Part shown: one piece after another, positions 55,030 through 63,649 of the stretch
Numbering within the stretch: the stretch's first letter is position 1
Layout of the letters: each line of letters begins with the position of its first letter
NCBI GenBank assembly: GCA_000824785.1
Contig: CCNB01000015.1
Coordinates: 1-64,000 of the forward strand
DNA from: Mesorhizobium plurifarium
GTDB lineage: Bacteria > Pseudomonadota > Alphaproteobacteria > Rhizobiales > Rhizobiaceae
Length of the DNA stretch: 64,000 bases
Direction: 5' to 3'
Notes under the pieces: generated by a model
Told to the model about the DNA's origin: nothing
Database searches by the model: none
What the model saw: the letters and a program-made list of their open reading frames with translations, nothing else
Made by a program: the position numbers and the translations under genes

Positions 55030-56112
55030 TCACGGCGCCGGCCGGGGTGTCGTCGCGACGCTCGGCGGCAAGGTTGGATAAGTTACCTTCGGCTGGTCCC
55101 CGGTGAGCGCCTGTAGGAAAGCGGTGATCTTGTCGACTTCCTCAGGGCTCAGTTGCGTACCAAGCTGGGTCGTGCCCATCACCGCCACGGCTTGCTCTAG
55201 ATCCCATGTACGGCCGCTGTGAAAGTAGGGGGCGGTGAGTGCGACGTTCCTCAAGCTAGGAACCTTGAAGACATAGTCGTCATCCACCTTCTGTGTCACC
55301 TCGACGCGTCCCTTGTCGTCAGGCGGCAGCAACTCCCAGCCGGGCTTTTCGACCACCCCAAAAGGAGCGTACATGCTCCCGCCGACGTTGATGCCGTTGT
55401 GGCAAGACGAGCATCCTTTGTCGGCGAAAAGCCTGAGCCCCTCCTTCTGTTCAGCGGTAAGTGCGTTTTCGTTACCTTCGAGATACCTGTCGAAGGGTGC
55501 GTTAGGCGTGATCAGCGTCGCCTCGAACGCGGCGATGGCTTTCGCGATGTTGTCATATCTCAGGGGATCGGTTTCATCGGGGAAGGCTTTGCCGAACGCC
55601 TCAACGTACCCAGGAATGCCCTTGAGCTCTTCGACGGCGTGCCCGGGAGTGGTCCCCATCTCCGTCGGGTTGGAGATCGGGCCGCCAGCCTGCTCCGTCA
55701 GATCCGCTGCCCGTCCGTCCCAAAACTGGGCGATGTTGAAGACGGAGTTGAATACAGTTGGCGCATTGCGGCCGCCGCGCTGCCAGTTATGGCCAATAGA
55801 GGTGGAGCGGCCATCGCCGCCAGCACGGCCGATTTGATGGCAGGTGTTGCAGCTGATGTTGTGAGCTTGCGAGAGCCGCGGTTCGAAATAGAGCATCTTG
55901 CCCAACTCAAGCTTCTCTAAGGTCGCCGGATTGCCGTCCAGGTCTGCAGCACGCTTGGGAATGGGGCTGAACAGCGATCTCGCAACATCCAGCAGGTTGT
56001 CCTGCCCCATGGCTGTGGAGGCAAGCAGGCAGCCTGTGAGTGCAGAGCATAGAAACGCAAATCCCGCCGCCAAGCGAAAGAAGGAGACACTAAATGTCTT
56101 CACGAAGCCCAT
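55030..56112 (-). CDS. Di-haem cytochrome c peroxidase
   Basis: A 360-residue periplasmic protein with a signal peptide (about 1-36, ending TAMGQ) and two c-haem sites, C88-NT-C91-H92 and C234-SS-C237-H238. Family landmarks are LELGKMLYFEPRLS, FWDGRAADLTEQAGGPI and VPSLRNVALTAPYFHSGRTW. It reduces hydrogen peroxide with electrons from cytochrome c. The ATG at 56112 has a weak ribosome-binding site. It converges on rpoN with a 46-bp spacer. A sigma-54-like element and an exact NifA site lie 220-330 bp upstream, so it may be a second peroxide defence switched on with nitrogenase. Confidence 0.9.
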   Translation of the reverse strand: MGFVKTFSVSFFRLAAGFAFLCSALTGCLLASTAMGQDNLLDVARSLFSPIPKRAADLDGNPATLEKLELGKMLYFEPRLSQAHNISCNTCHQIGRAGGDGRSTSIGHNWQRGGRNAPTVFNSVFNIAQFWDGRAADLTEQAGGPISNPTEMGTTPGHAVEELKGIPGYVEAFGKAFPDETDPLRYDNIAKAIAAFEATLITPNAPFDRYLEGNENALTAEQKEGLRLFADKGCSSCHNGINVGGSMYAPFGVVEKPGWELLPPDDKGRVEVTQKVDDDYVFKVPSLRNVALTAPYFHSGRTWDLEQAVAVMGTTQLGTQLSPEEVDKITAFLQALTGDQPKVTYPTLPPSVATTPRPAP

Positions 56113-56332
56113 CGACGTAAGTACCCGCTATTGCGTTGATGCAACCTTCAAACGAACTACCGCTCCGCCCGGACCGCGTCTTCGCAACTAGAGTTGGAAG
56201 TCATTCCTGAATTGCATGAATGCCCAAGACGTCGAGCGATTTTGCAAGCGCGGCCCCGCTCTAACGAGACCGCTATTCTGCGAGCGGACCCGTCGCGCTT
56301 CTTGCCGCGGCGATCACATCGAATGGAAAACA

Positions 56333-56348
56333 ACAAAGATCATGCCAT
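56333..56348 (-). promoter_or_regulatory. Probable sigma-54 promoter of the cytochrome c peroxidase gene
   Basis: The minus strand reads ATGGCATGATCTTTGTTG: a good -24 (TGGCATG, as at nifH) but GT at -12 instead of GC. It is supported by the NifA site 79 bp above. Confidence 0.55.
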
Positions 56349-56424
56349 TTCAGGCCAACCGAGATTTTTCTCAAACTTTGCAGCGGGGTTACGCTCGAAG
56401 AGCCTGTCTCGGTCGAGCTCCAGT

Positions 56425-56440
56425 TGTCGCCAATTCGACA
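56425..56440 (-). promoter_or_regulatory. NifA upstream activator sequence
   Basis: TGT-cgccaattcg-ACA, exact TGT-N10-ACA, upstream of the cytochrome c peroxidase gene. Confidence 0.66.
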
Positions 56441-56507
56441 AAATCGACAGCGGAAAAGTCGGGAGTTTGTCCGGCCACCGGCGCTCCTAATCAGGGCGCG
56501 CGGGTGT

Positions 56508-57480
56508 CTATTCATCAGCCACGTCGAACTCTAAAGCGCGTCGCGATCTTTCAGATTCGCGCCATGCGTGGTTCACCTGCCTGTGCTGGTTGAGGCCGGC
56601 CAAGTCGGCATAGCTGGGGTGTTCGTCGGTGACGACGATAGCGTCCTGTCTGACATGGTCGCGGACCGTCGCCCAGGCGGCCTCGCCCTGCTCCTCGCGG
56701 ACGATGCGCGTGAAGGTGCGCTCGAACCCGCTGCCATTCTTCTCGCAAGCGCCAGCACGCATAGCCGCTTCATGTTCAGGTACTTCTTTCTTCAGGCGGC
56801 GATCAATCCGCTCCTCGGCCTTGTTCTCTGGCTTGATGTGGCCGCCAGCGTACTTGCCGTCCATCTGGACCTGGCCCTCGAGCTTCATGCCGACGCGGCG
56901 CAGCCCCAGCGCTTCCTTGATCTTCAGCGACAGGACCCAGGCGGTCTTGTACTGCACGCCGAGCTGGCGGGAGAGGTGCAGCGCGGCCATGCCTTCACGG
57001 CGTTCACGGACATCCAGATCGCGGCCAGCATCTTTCACAAGCTGAGCTTGTGGAAGGCGAACACGGTGCCTGAGGTGACGGAGAACTCGCGGCGGCAGCC
57101 GGAGCACTGAACCCCCGCCTGCGGAGCGCGTAGCAGTCGAGAACGCCAAATGCGGGCAGACGGGATCGCCATTCGTCTTTGGCCAGCGGAACTGGCGGAA
57201 GATCGCCTAGGCTTCCTCTTCGTCAATCTGGAGGAGGTGCTGGATGGGCATGTCCCGGCATTCGGGGACACCAGTCTAGCGCGACGATTATGGAGACCGG
57301 TCGGCCACCGTAGTTGTCGCCGCGCAGACATCAGGGAGTGCTGCCCGTCCTGGTATTTCACACCTCCGCGTCTCGTTTCGGGATCGTGGTGGATATTATC
57401 CAACCACTCCGGACGTTCCAGAATCCTCGGAGTCAGGCGGGCGCGGGGGAATTGGAGGCGCGGGTGTTCATGTTCAGGCT
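56508..57480 (-). mobile_element. IS1595-family element with frameshifted transposase
   Basis: The minus strand carries most of an IS1595 transposase: the N-terminus (FRQFRWPKTNGD, about 57215-57170) in one frame, the zinc-ribbon and middle region shifted (CSGCRREFSVTSGTVFAFHK), and the DDE-like domain (GVQYKTAWVLSLKIKEALGL, GQVQMDGKYAGGHIKPENKA, AIVVTDEHPSYADLAGLNQH, VNHAWRESERSRRALEF). At least two frameshifts inactivate it. It is in inverted orientation to the remnant at 51.5 kb; 57481-57769 has no supported gene. Confidence 0.78.
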
Positions 57481-57769
57481 CCGGTTGGCAGTCGTCGACA
57501 CGCGTAGCGATGCGGCGGCCTCGGAGGCCGTCGAAAATCAGCGCCGTATGCGTATCCGCCTGAACATGAGGTGGGCCCTTAATGGATCTGCCCGCCGGAG
57601 TCGATCAATTCTTGAACTTCGAGTAAACGAGCCGTAAGCGAACGTGGGCCAAACTCGCTATCTGCTTCACCGCGTTTCAGAGTTGACGGTTAGCAATATT
57701 GCCATGTGCCCGCCGCATTGATTTTCAGGCAGGTCGGGCAGATATATTGTTTGATCGAGGAGCGTAGCC

Positions 57770-57967
57770 GTGGGCGTTAAGGTTGGTCATTTCGACGTGA
57801 AGGATTGTCGCGCGGAGAAGCAGCGTTCCCGCGATGTCGACCTTGCGCGCCTTGCATCCAAGCAGATTTCCGCCAAACAACTTCGCGATAAGAATGGCTT
57901 TTTCTCGTCCCTGGATCGGTCGAAGGCCCGGCTTCTTGTTCGCAGGGCCTCAGTCGCGTTGAGATGA
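57770..57967 (+). CDS. Small basic protein upstream of a broken nucleotidyltransferase gene
   Basis: A 65-residue basic protein (MGVKVGHFDVKDCRAEKQRS, ending LLVRRASVALR). The start is GTG at 57770 with GAGGAG seven to eight bases before. Its stop overlaps the next start (ATGA). I do not recognise the family; the coupled arrangement resembles a small antitoxin gene ahead of a nucleotidyltransferase toxin. Confidence 0.5.
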   Translation: MGVKVGHFDVKDCRAEKQRSRDVDLARLASKQISAKQLRDKNGFFSSLDRSKARLLVRRASVALR

Positions 57968-58510
57968 GTGACGAGCCTGCGCGTTTCGGCCCGCTAGACG
58001 TTCTCCAGATAGCATCAAAACTTACGATCGATGATGCCACGTTCGTCATCGGCGGTCAGGCTACCAACCTGTGGGCATGGTTCTACCAGGACCGGGCTCC
58101 TGAGTTGTCGTCCGGTTCCGAACTGACGAGTAAGGAACATCGACTATTTCGGCACAAGGAAGGCGGCAGAGAGCCTGGCGCAGGCGCTTGGTGGGAAGGT
58201 CTATCTTCCAAATGCCGACGATATGAACACGCCAAACACCGCAGTTGTCGTGGCCGAGATCAACGGGAAGAAGTTGCAGATCGACTTAATGCACGGCGTT
58301 CTGGGTATTACAAAACGCGAGTTGGAAAACGGCATTTCGGTCATCACATCGATGACGGCAGAGGACGGGAGTGCTGCCGCAATACCGCCTCGGCTTCGTC
58401 TTCAACGCTCCAAAGCCCTCCCCCGCAATTTTATCTGGACTTCGCCTGCGAAATCGAAGCGGTCTTCAAGACCGCCCAGGCCTTCCAAGGAACCCCAGCG
58501 ATAGAGTTCG
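57964..58510 (+). pseudogene. Nucleotidyltransferase-like gene, frameshifted
   Basis: Starts in frame (IDDATFVIGGQATNLWAWFY), shifts near 58130 to another frame (DIDYFGTRKAAESLAQALGG, VVVAEINGKKLQIDLMHGVL), then shifts again after about 58350 (YLDFACEIEAVFKTAQAFQG). The GGQATNLW and S-K-D-I-D-Y pattern resembles AbiEii/MNT-type nucleotidyltransferases. It is non-functional as read. Confidence 0.6.
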
Positions 58511-58770
58511 CGTCTCAGTCGAGCCTAGCGATCTGGCCGCGCAGCTCAAGGAGCTAGGCAGCCGCTGTGACGCGATCGTCCGCGATTGCACAGGACCAGC
58601 CGGCGATCACTTTAGCCGTAGCAGGACTTGCTACCAAAGGATTGCCGGCGTCCTTGTCGCCTCCGAGTTTGCTTCGGCTGTGCGTAGGCTATGTCGGATT
58701 GAAGGCCTTACAGGTTTGGCCGGTCAATTCCACCGTATGGCGCATCGACCTCGGGGAGGCATTGCGCTCA

Positions 58771-59220
58771 CTACCTAGATTTGCGTGCCGCCGACTTCCT
58801 TTCGGGTTTGCTGACAGCCTTGTGGCCGAGACCGCTCGACTTCGCCAGCGCCGACCGTTGGGCCGCATAGTTCGGCGCTACCATGGGGTAGTCGGGCTTC
58901 AATCCCCATTTCTCGCGATATTCGTTGGGCGTCAGGCCGTAGTGGACGTTGAGATGCCGCTTAAGCGATTTGAATTTCTTGCCGTCCTCTAGGCAGATGA
59001 TGTGGTCGGGAAACACCGACCGCTTCGGATTAACCGCAGGCGCTTGGGCTGGCTTCTCTGGCTCGACCGCTTGCCCAAGATTCGACAATGACGAATTCAC
59101 GCTTGCGATAAGCTCTGGCAGTGACGCGGTGGGAACGGCGTTTTTGCTGACATAGGCAGATACAATATCTGCCGTAAGTTCAATCAACAGGCCTCGGCTA
59201 TTTGCGGTGTCCTCGTGCAT
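58771..59220 (-). CDS. MucR/Ros-family transcriptional regulator
   Basis: A 149-residue regulator: N-terminal helical part (LLIELTADIVSAYVSKNAVP), then the Ros/MucR domain (PDHIICLEDGKKFKSLKRHL, HYGLTPNEYREKWGLKPDYP, VAPNYAAQRSALAKSSGLGH). The first cysteine of the finger is present, but the second is replaced by aspartate (CLED), as in several Mesorhizobium Ros/MucR-type proteins. The family represses or activates exopolysaccharide, motility and symbiosis genes at AT-rich sites. The ATG at 59220 follows TAGGAG. The tail is very basic (KPERKSAARKSR). Confidence 0.9.
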   Translation of the reverse strand: MHEDTANSRGLLIELTADIVSAYVSKNAVPTASLPELIASVNSSLSNLGQAVEPEKPAQAPAVNPKRSVFPDHIICLEDGKKFKSLKRHLNVHYGLTPNEYREKWGLKPDYPMVAPNYAAQRSALAKSSGLGHKAVSKPERKSAARKSR

Positions 59221-59294
59221 TCAATTACTCCTATTCCGTGACAACACGGGGAACGCTTTTACCGGCTTTGTCGAGGAAGGCCAGCGTGATCTGC

Positions 59295-59630
59295 TTATGT
59301 CGGCGTTAGTCCACCGCTTTTGGCTATCGCAGCAGAAGATTCATTGAAGGCTTTAATGATCCGATAGAACTGCATTTGCAGCAGCCGACCAGTTTGGCAA
59401 TTCCTGCTGGGCCGAGGCCGTCGGCAAGCAGTACCATGATAATTCCTGTCAAGCCGCTGTTTGCCACCTAGGGTGATCGTTCGCACCTTCTCCCAGTGGG
59501 TGCCCTGCTTCCGTTCGAATTCGGCGAGGACGACCCGGGCGATCTCGATCACATCAGTGGCGCCGAAGCCATGGCGAGCGATCATGGCCGCATCAAGCGC
59601 GCCATAGAGATTGACGGACAGCTTGATCAC
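59295..59630 (-). CDS. Hypothetical protein, possibly a remnant
   Basis: A 111-residue frame. The first half (MIKLSVNLYGALDAAMIARH, then DVIEIARVVLAEFERKQG) looks like real protein; the second half does not resemble it and may follow a frameshift. The family is not recognised. 59221-59294 and 59631-60000 hold no clear gene. Confidence 0.3.
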   Translation of the reverse strand: MIKLSVNLYGALDAAMIARHGFGATDVIEIARVVLAEFERKQGTHWEKVRTITLGGKQRLDRNYHGTACRRPRPSRNCQTGRLLQMQFYRIIKAFNESSAAIAKSGGLTPT

Positions 59631-59999
59631 ATCCCCTTTTAGCCCCAGTTCCGCACCCCGTGCGTGTGCAGCCGAATCCTCTCTTGGAGCGAACGCACCG
59701 AGATCTTATCCTGGTCGTCCTTGATGGCCTCGCTGTCCACCATGCGCTGAACGAAAAAGGCCTCTGAAGGCTTTGGGACGGCCGTCAGGCATGCGGCACC
59801 TGAGGCAGCAGCACTCCTGTGCCCAGTCCGTCGCCGGAAGGGTCAAAAGCATGCCTGGAGGATCTCGGCGTGATGTTGGTTATGTCGCCTTTATCTCCCT
59901 CCCGTCGTGCCCCAGGCGGACTTGAAGTCCGTAGCTCGCGAAGCAGGCGGGGATGACCACGGGGTCGACGACGCGAAGCGCGTTCAGCACCGCCTGTAC

Positions 60000-60440
60000 C
60001 GCTCTTGGAATTTCGCAGCACCTTCCCTAGCGACTGCCAATGCCTCCTTCTGGAATTCAGCATGAGCGGCCGGATCGACGCCTAAAGCCGTGACCTGGAA
60101 TGCCGAGCGCTGGCGCTTTGGGAGGACGACAGCGAATTGGAGGTTTGCGACTCAAAGGTGTTTCCCTCCAGGAACTGAAGCAGACGCTCTACCGTATTTG
60201 AACGGAAACGTGTGCGTCACCACAAGCGCGCGCATATCGGCCAGCAGCGGCGTCGTTTCCTTCTCGAGCGCAGCTCCAGCGAACTTTCCCGCACTCCGGT
60301 AGTCCAGGCCTGATCCTTCTTTCACCTTCACGGCTTCTGGAACATCGTCGGGCGGCAGCGAGAATCCCGCATCGCGGAGTATCCGCTCTGAGCCATCGCG
60401 GTTTCCGCCGTCCCGTTCGACGGCTCGCCGACACCGCTTG
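60000..60440 (-). pseudogene. Decayed gene downstream of the protease-PLD gene
   Basis: The minus strand reads ERILRDAGFSLPPDDVPEAV, RSAGKFAGAALEKETTPLLA and RALVVTHTFPFKYGRASASV, then a TGA, then in the same frame LPKRQRSAFQVTALGVDPAA and QKEALAVAREGAAKFQERYR. It looks like a formerly single protein interrupted by a stop, in the same orientation as and just below the trypsin-PLD gene, perhaps its operon partner. The family is unknown to me. Confidence 0.45.
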
Positions 60441-60462
60441 CGACGGGCGCCTGCTCAGCCGA

Positions 60463-63315
60463 TCAACGCCCGAGGATTTCGGACAGCGGAACTGCGACGT
60501 AACCTGGATGCGGCGTCGTCTCGTTGGCTGCAGTGACGACTATCGGCATCGGCAGCGACTCGTCGATCTTGGCCGGCCCGATTCGATCCCAGTCGTAGAG
60601 AAAGACTTCCTGATAGAACTTGGCGATGTCGCGGTCATAGAAGATCATGCTGGCGTCGCGATTGAATCCGGTGCCGGCCGTTGTCCAGTTGTGACTCCCG
60701 ACCAGCACCGCTTCGCCGTCGATGATGATGCCTTTAGTATGGCAATTGTTCTGCTTGCGAATCTTGTTGGTGTCAAAACCGTAGTCCTTCGCGCTGCTGA
60801 TTGTGTCACGGTCGTCCGGGCCGAACGAGCGGAAGATGATACGGACATCGCGGCCCGCCTTCTGCTGCGCCAAAAGCGCATCCAGCAGCTTCCGGTAATC
60901 GTCGCCCACGGTCTTGGTGTTGAAGCTCTGGTTCTGAAAGTAGATCGTGCTCTTCGCTGATTGGATAAACGGCAGTACCATGTCGATGTAATTGTCGGGC
61001 GTCAGGACGGGCTGCACGTCTATCTCGCGGGTGTCGGTTAAAGGTTGGAAGTAGCGCGGTTTCGCTGCTGCTTCATCGACGGTTAGGTCCGCGGGCACCC
61101 ATACCAGCGGCTCGCCCGCGACAGTCTCCGGCGCTGCCTTCGCCTCCTCTAGATCGCGCAGGATATGAGCTTCGAAGAGCTGGCTTAAATCCTTGTCTTC
61201 GAGCACGACATGCCATTCGCGGTTGTAGAGCCTGAGCGCGCTCGCGTCCGCAGGGTTGGCGAGCGGCGCTACGTCAGGCTGGTTCGAGCTCTGCCAATTG
61301 CCGCTCGACAGCCACATGGCGGCCCGGTCGCGAACGGCGACCTTGATGTGGTAGGCGGAATCGAAGATGCCCGCCTTGCCTACGCTCGCGGGCGCAAAGT
61401 TGAACTTGTCGCCTTTCTCCTCGCGTATCTTGTCCACCGCCTCATAGTCGGTGAAGTCGCCGGCGTGTACCTTGCCACCCATCTGCAGCACAAGAGACAT
61501 GGTCTCGGCCTTGTTCTTGACCGCGTCCAGTACGCCTTTCAGCACGTTGACGGCGCCGAAGTCGTACATCGCCACCACCAGCGACTTTGTCGTCGACGCA
61601 AGGAAAGGCCCTAGCACGGGCCAGCTTGCGTCCGGTCCCGTATGCACCGTGAACGTCGTCGTCGTCTTCCGCCTCGTAAGCGGCAGGTCTGGCCGCTTCT
61701 TATAACTGGTGTGCCAGGCCGGAGGTGCCTCGTCGCCATAACTGAGTCCCATGAGATCGGCGGTCGAGGCGACCGTCACGTCCGTCCGGACACCATCGAC
61801 GTACGAGGGAAGCGGCACGACGCCACGCGACTCGAGCGCGCCGAGATCGACCTTGCGCCTGACCGCAATCACCACCGCGCGCTCGTCCGTGATCTCGCCG
61901 TTTTCGAAGCGGTAGCCTGGCTTGACCGCGACCACGTCTTCCCGGTTCGCGAGCAGGGCGCGGGCCGTGCGCACGGCGGCTAGCGTCATTTCCCGGGTGG
62001 GCGGAGGACTTCCGGGCGGCGGCGCCGAAGTCGCGGGGCCAAGACCGGGACCAGGAGTTTGCGCCGAACCATGCATTGGAACCGCAGCAGCAAGCGTCGG
62101 CAACGCCCCATCGTCGATCTCCACCGTAATCTTGAGCGGCACCGTGAACGTGACTCCCCCACGCCCCGGGTTTTGATTGCTTCCCCCGCCGCTATTGTCG
62201 GCCATGACGATTCCTCCAGTGTTTTCCAACAGGCCGCGAGCGCGCGCGAGGCAGCGCTTGAGCTGGTCGATCGGGACTGCGTCGTTTTCAATGAATTCAA
62301 TGCCACGATAATGTAGCGCGACCACCTGCCCGGTGCCGATGTCTATGACAGGCGAGCCGGAGTTTCCCCCAAGGGTCGAGCATGAATGGGTGATGTTGTC
62401 GTCGCCGACGCCGAGCAAGTTCCCCACCGCCACCCGCTTTTTGTCGTAGATGCCTCCGAAGATTTTGTTGGCGAGCTGTTGATCCGAGAACCGGATGTCG
62501 CTGGCCGGATACCCGACCACGGCAACGGGCAGCTTCGCAGGAGGCGGTTCGCTGGCCAATTGCAATTTCACCCTGCCGACAGCGGAAGACATCTGCGCAA
62601 GCTTTAGGAAGGCGATATCCGGCAGGCCGTCAGGGGCCACCCAGACGATGCGCTCGACGGTGACGGGGTCGGTAGCCGCGCTCCCGTATTCCTGGAGAAA
62701 GTCGATATCGGCGCCGATAGGCGTACGCGCGTCGAAGCCTAGCTTGAAGGTGAAGCCTGCCCCGCTGGTTTGGGCAAAGAGATTGGCGACATGCCGGTTC
62801 GTGATCACCAGCCCGTCGTCGATCACCCAGGCCGTCCCGACGAACGGGTTGTCGAAATTGCTCACGTCGACGCGGCCGATCGAGGCCATGCTGCGGTTCA
62901 GCAACGGCGCCTTGGCCGTTAGAATCTGCCGCCACGCCGTCGCCTCGGCTCGGGCGCTGCCGATATCGATCGCGTTGTTTTGGACGAGGAAGACCGGCGT
63001 GCCCACGGCGAACACGATGGTTTCGTCATTAGTGACGGGCGGTGGGGGCTGCGCCGGAGCGGCGGCCGCGGGTGGGGGCGCCGATCCAGGTCCGGGCGGC
63101 CCTCCGGCTAGCGCCACGCCTTCGTCAACCAATCGAGGTGTCGTCGCCGAGAAATTGCCATAGCGGGCATTCATCGCTTTGGTGGCATCGGCTACCCACT
63201 GCGGATGCTCGAACTCATTCTGTACTTGGCTAATATTCGCCAGCACTTCAGGAGCGCTCGCGTCAGCTATTTGCCTCGCCACGCTTCGCAGTCGTTGTGA
63301 GTCGGCGACGGTCAT
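60463..63315 (-). CDS. Trypsin-like protease fused to a two-HKD phospholipase D/nuclease domain
   Basis: A 950-residue protein. Residues 1-60 are helical; 71-95 are Pro/Ala-rich. A trypsin-like domain spans about 140-365 with H175 (ITNRHVA), D233 (DIAFLKL) and S319 (GGNSGSP), a complete catalytic triad. A Gly/Pro linker and a small domain (RTARALLANREDVVAVKPGY, ERAVVIAVRRKVD) follow. From about 555 two phospholipase D halves appear, with HKD motifs H656-x-K658-x4-D663 and H859-x-K861-x4-D866 (each followed by SSGNW or GSHNW). There is no signal peptide, so it is probably cytoplasmic. PLD domains of this kind are nucleases or lipases. The ATG at 63315 follows GGGGAGGGGAA; the 65-codon extension is unsupported. 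The fusion suggests a protease-gated effector. Confidence 0.82.
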   Translation of the reverse strand: MTVADSQRLRSVARQIADASAPEVLANISQVQNEFEHPQWVADATKAMNARYGNFSATTPRLVDEGVALAGGPPGPGSAPPPAAAAPAQPPPPVTNDETIVFAVGTPVFLVQNNAIDIGSARAEATAWRQILTAKAPLLNRSMASIGRVDVSNFDNPFVGTAWVIDDGLVITNRHVANLFAQTSGAGFTFKLGFDARTPIGADIDFLQEYGSAATDPVTVERIVWVAPDGLPDIAFLKLAQMSSAVGRVKLQLASEPPPAKLPVAVVGYPASDIRFSDQQLANKIFGGIYDKKRVAVGNLLGVGDDNITHSCSTLGGNSGSPVIDIGTGQVVALHYRGIEFIENDAVPIDQLKRCLARARGLLENTGGIVMADNSGGGSNQNPGRGGVTFTVPLKITVEIDDGALPTLAAAVPMHGSAQTPGPGLGPATSAPPPGSPPPTREMTLAAVRTARALLANREDVVAVKPGYRFENGEITDERAVVIAVRRKVDLGALESRGVVPLPSYVDGVRTDVTVASTADLMGLSYGDEAPPAWHTSYKKRPDLPLTRRKTTTTFTVHTGPDASWPVLGPFLASTTKSLVVAMYDFGAVNVLKGVLDAVKNKAETMSLVLQMGGKVHAGDFTDYEAVDKIREEKGDKFNFAPASVGKAGIFDSAYHIKVAVRDRAAMWLSSGNWQSSNQPDVAPLANPADASALRLYNREWHVVLEDKDLSQLFEAHILRDLEEAKAAPETVAGEPLVWVPADLTVDEAAAKPRYFQPLTDTREIDVQPVLTPDNYIDMVLPFIQSAKSTIYFQNQSFNTKTVGDDYRKLLDALLAQQKAGRDVRIIFRSFGPDDRDTISSAKDYGFDTNKIRKQNNCHTKGIIIDGEAVLVGSHNWTTAGTGFNRDASMIFYDRDIAKFYQEVFLYDWDRIGPAKIDESLPMPIVVTAANETTPHPGYVAVPLSEILGR

Positions 63316-63649
63316 TCTTTGTTCCCCTCCCCCGCAGCCCATAGGGAATTGTAAAGAAACCCACGCAGATCTTCCGATCGCTACGCCGTTAGTCGGCGTA
63401 GATTCTGATCCAACTCCAATTTTAAATATGATACCCGCTGAGCGCAGTCTAGTTATTACAGGATACATCAGGCGAGACTGAAATACTAGAAGGCATTGTT
63501 CAGAAAGCAAGCCATGGCGCCGCGCAGGCTGATCCGACAGTCTTTCCGGCTAGGGGCACGCACCACGGACGTGGCGCCGAAGGGCAACTCGTCCTGCCGC
63601 AGATAGAAGGCACCGCCAGCCGCTTGAATTCGCCTGAGCGAAAACAGGT

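Noticed and set aside
58567..58992. A 141-codon plus-strand frame
   Set aside because: It is the shadow of the mucR-type gene on the minus strand.
59785..60063. A 92-codon minus-strand frame below the trypsin-PLD gene
   Set aside because: Composition and lack of motifs suggest an out-of-frame reading of the decayed gene at 60000-60440.
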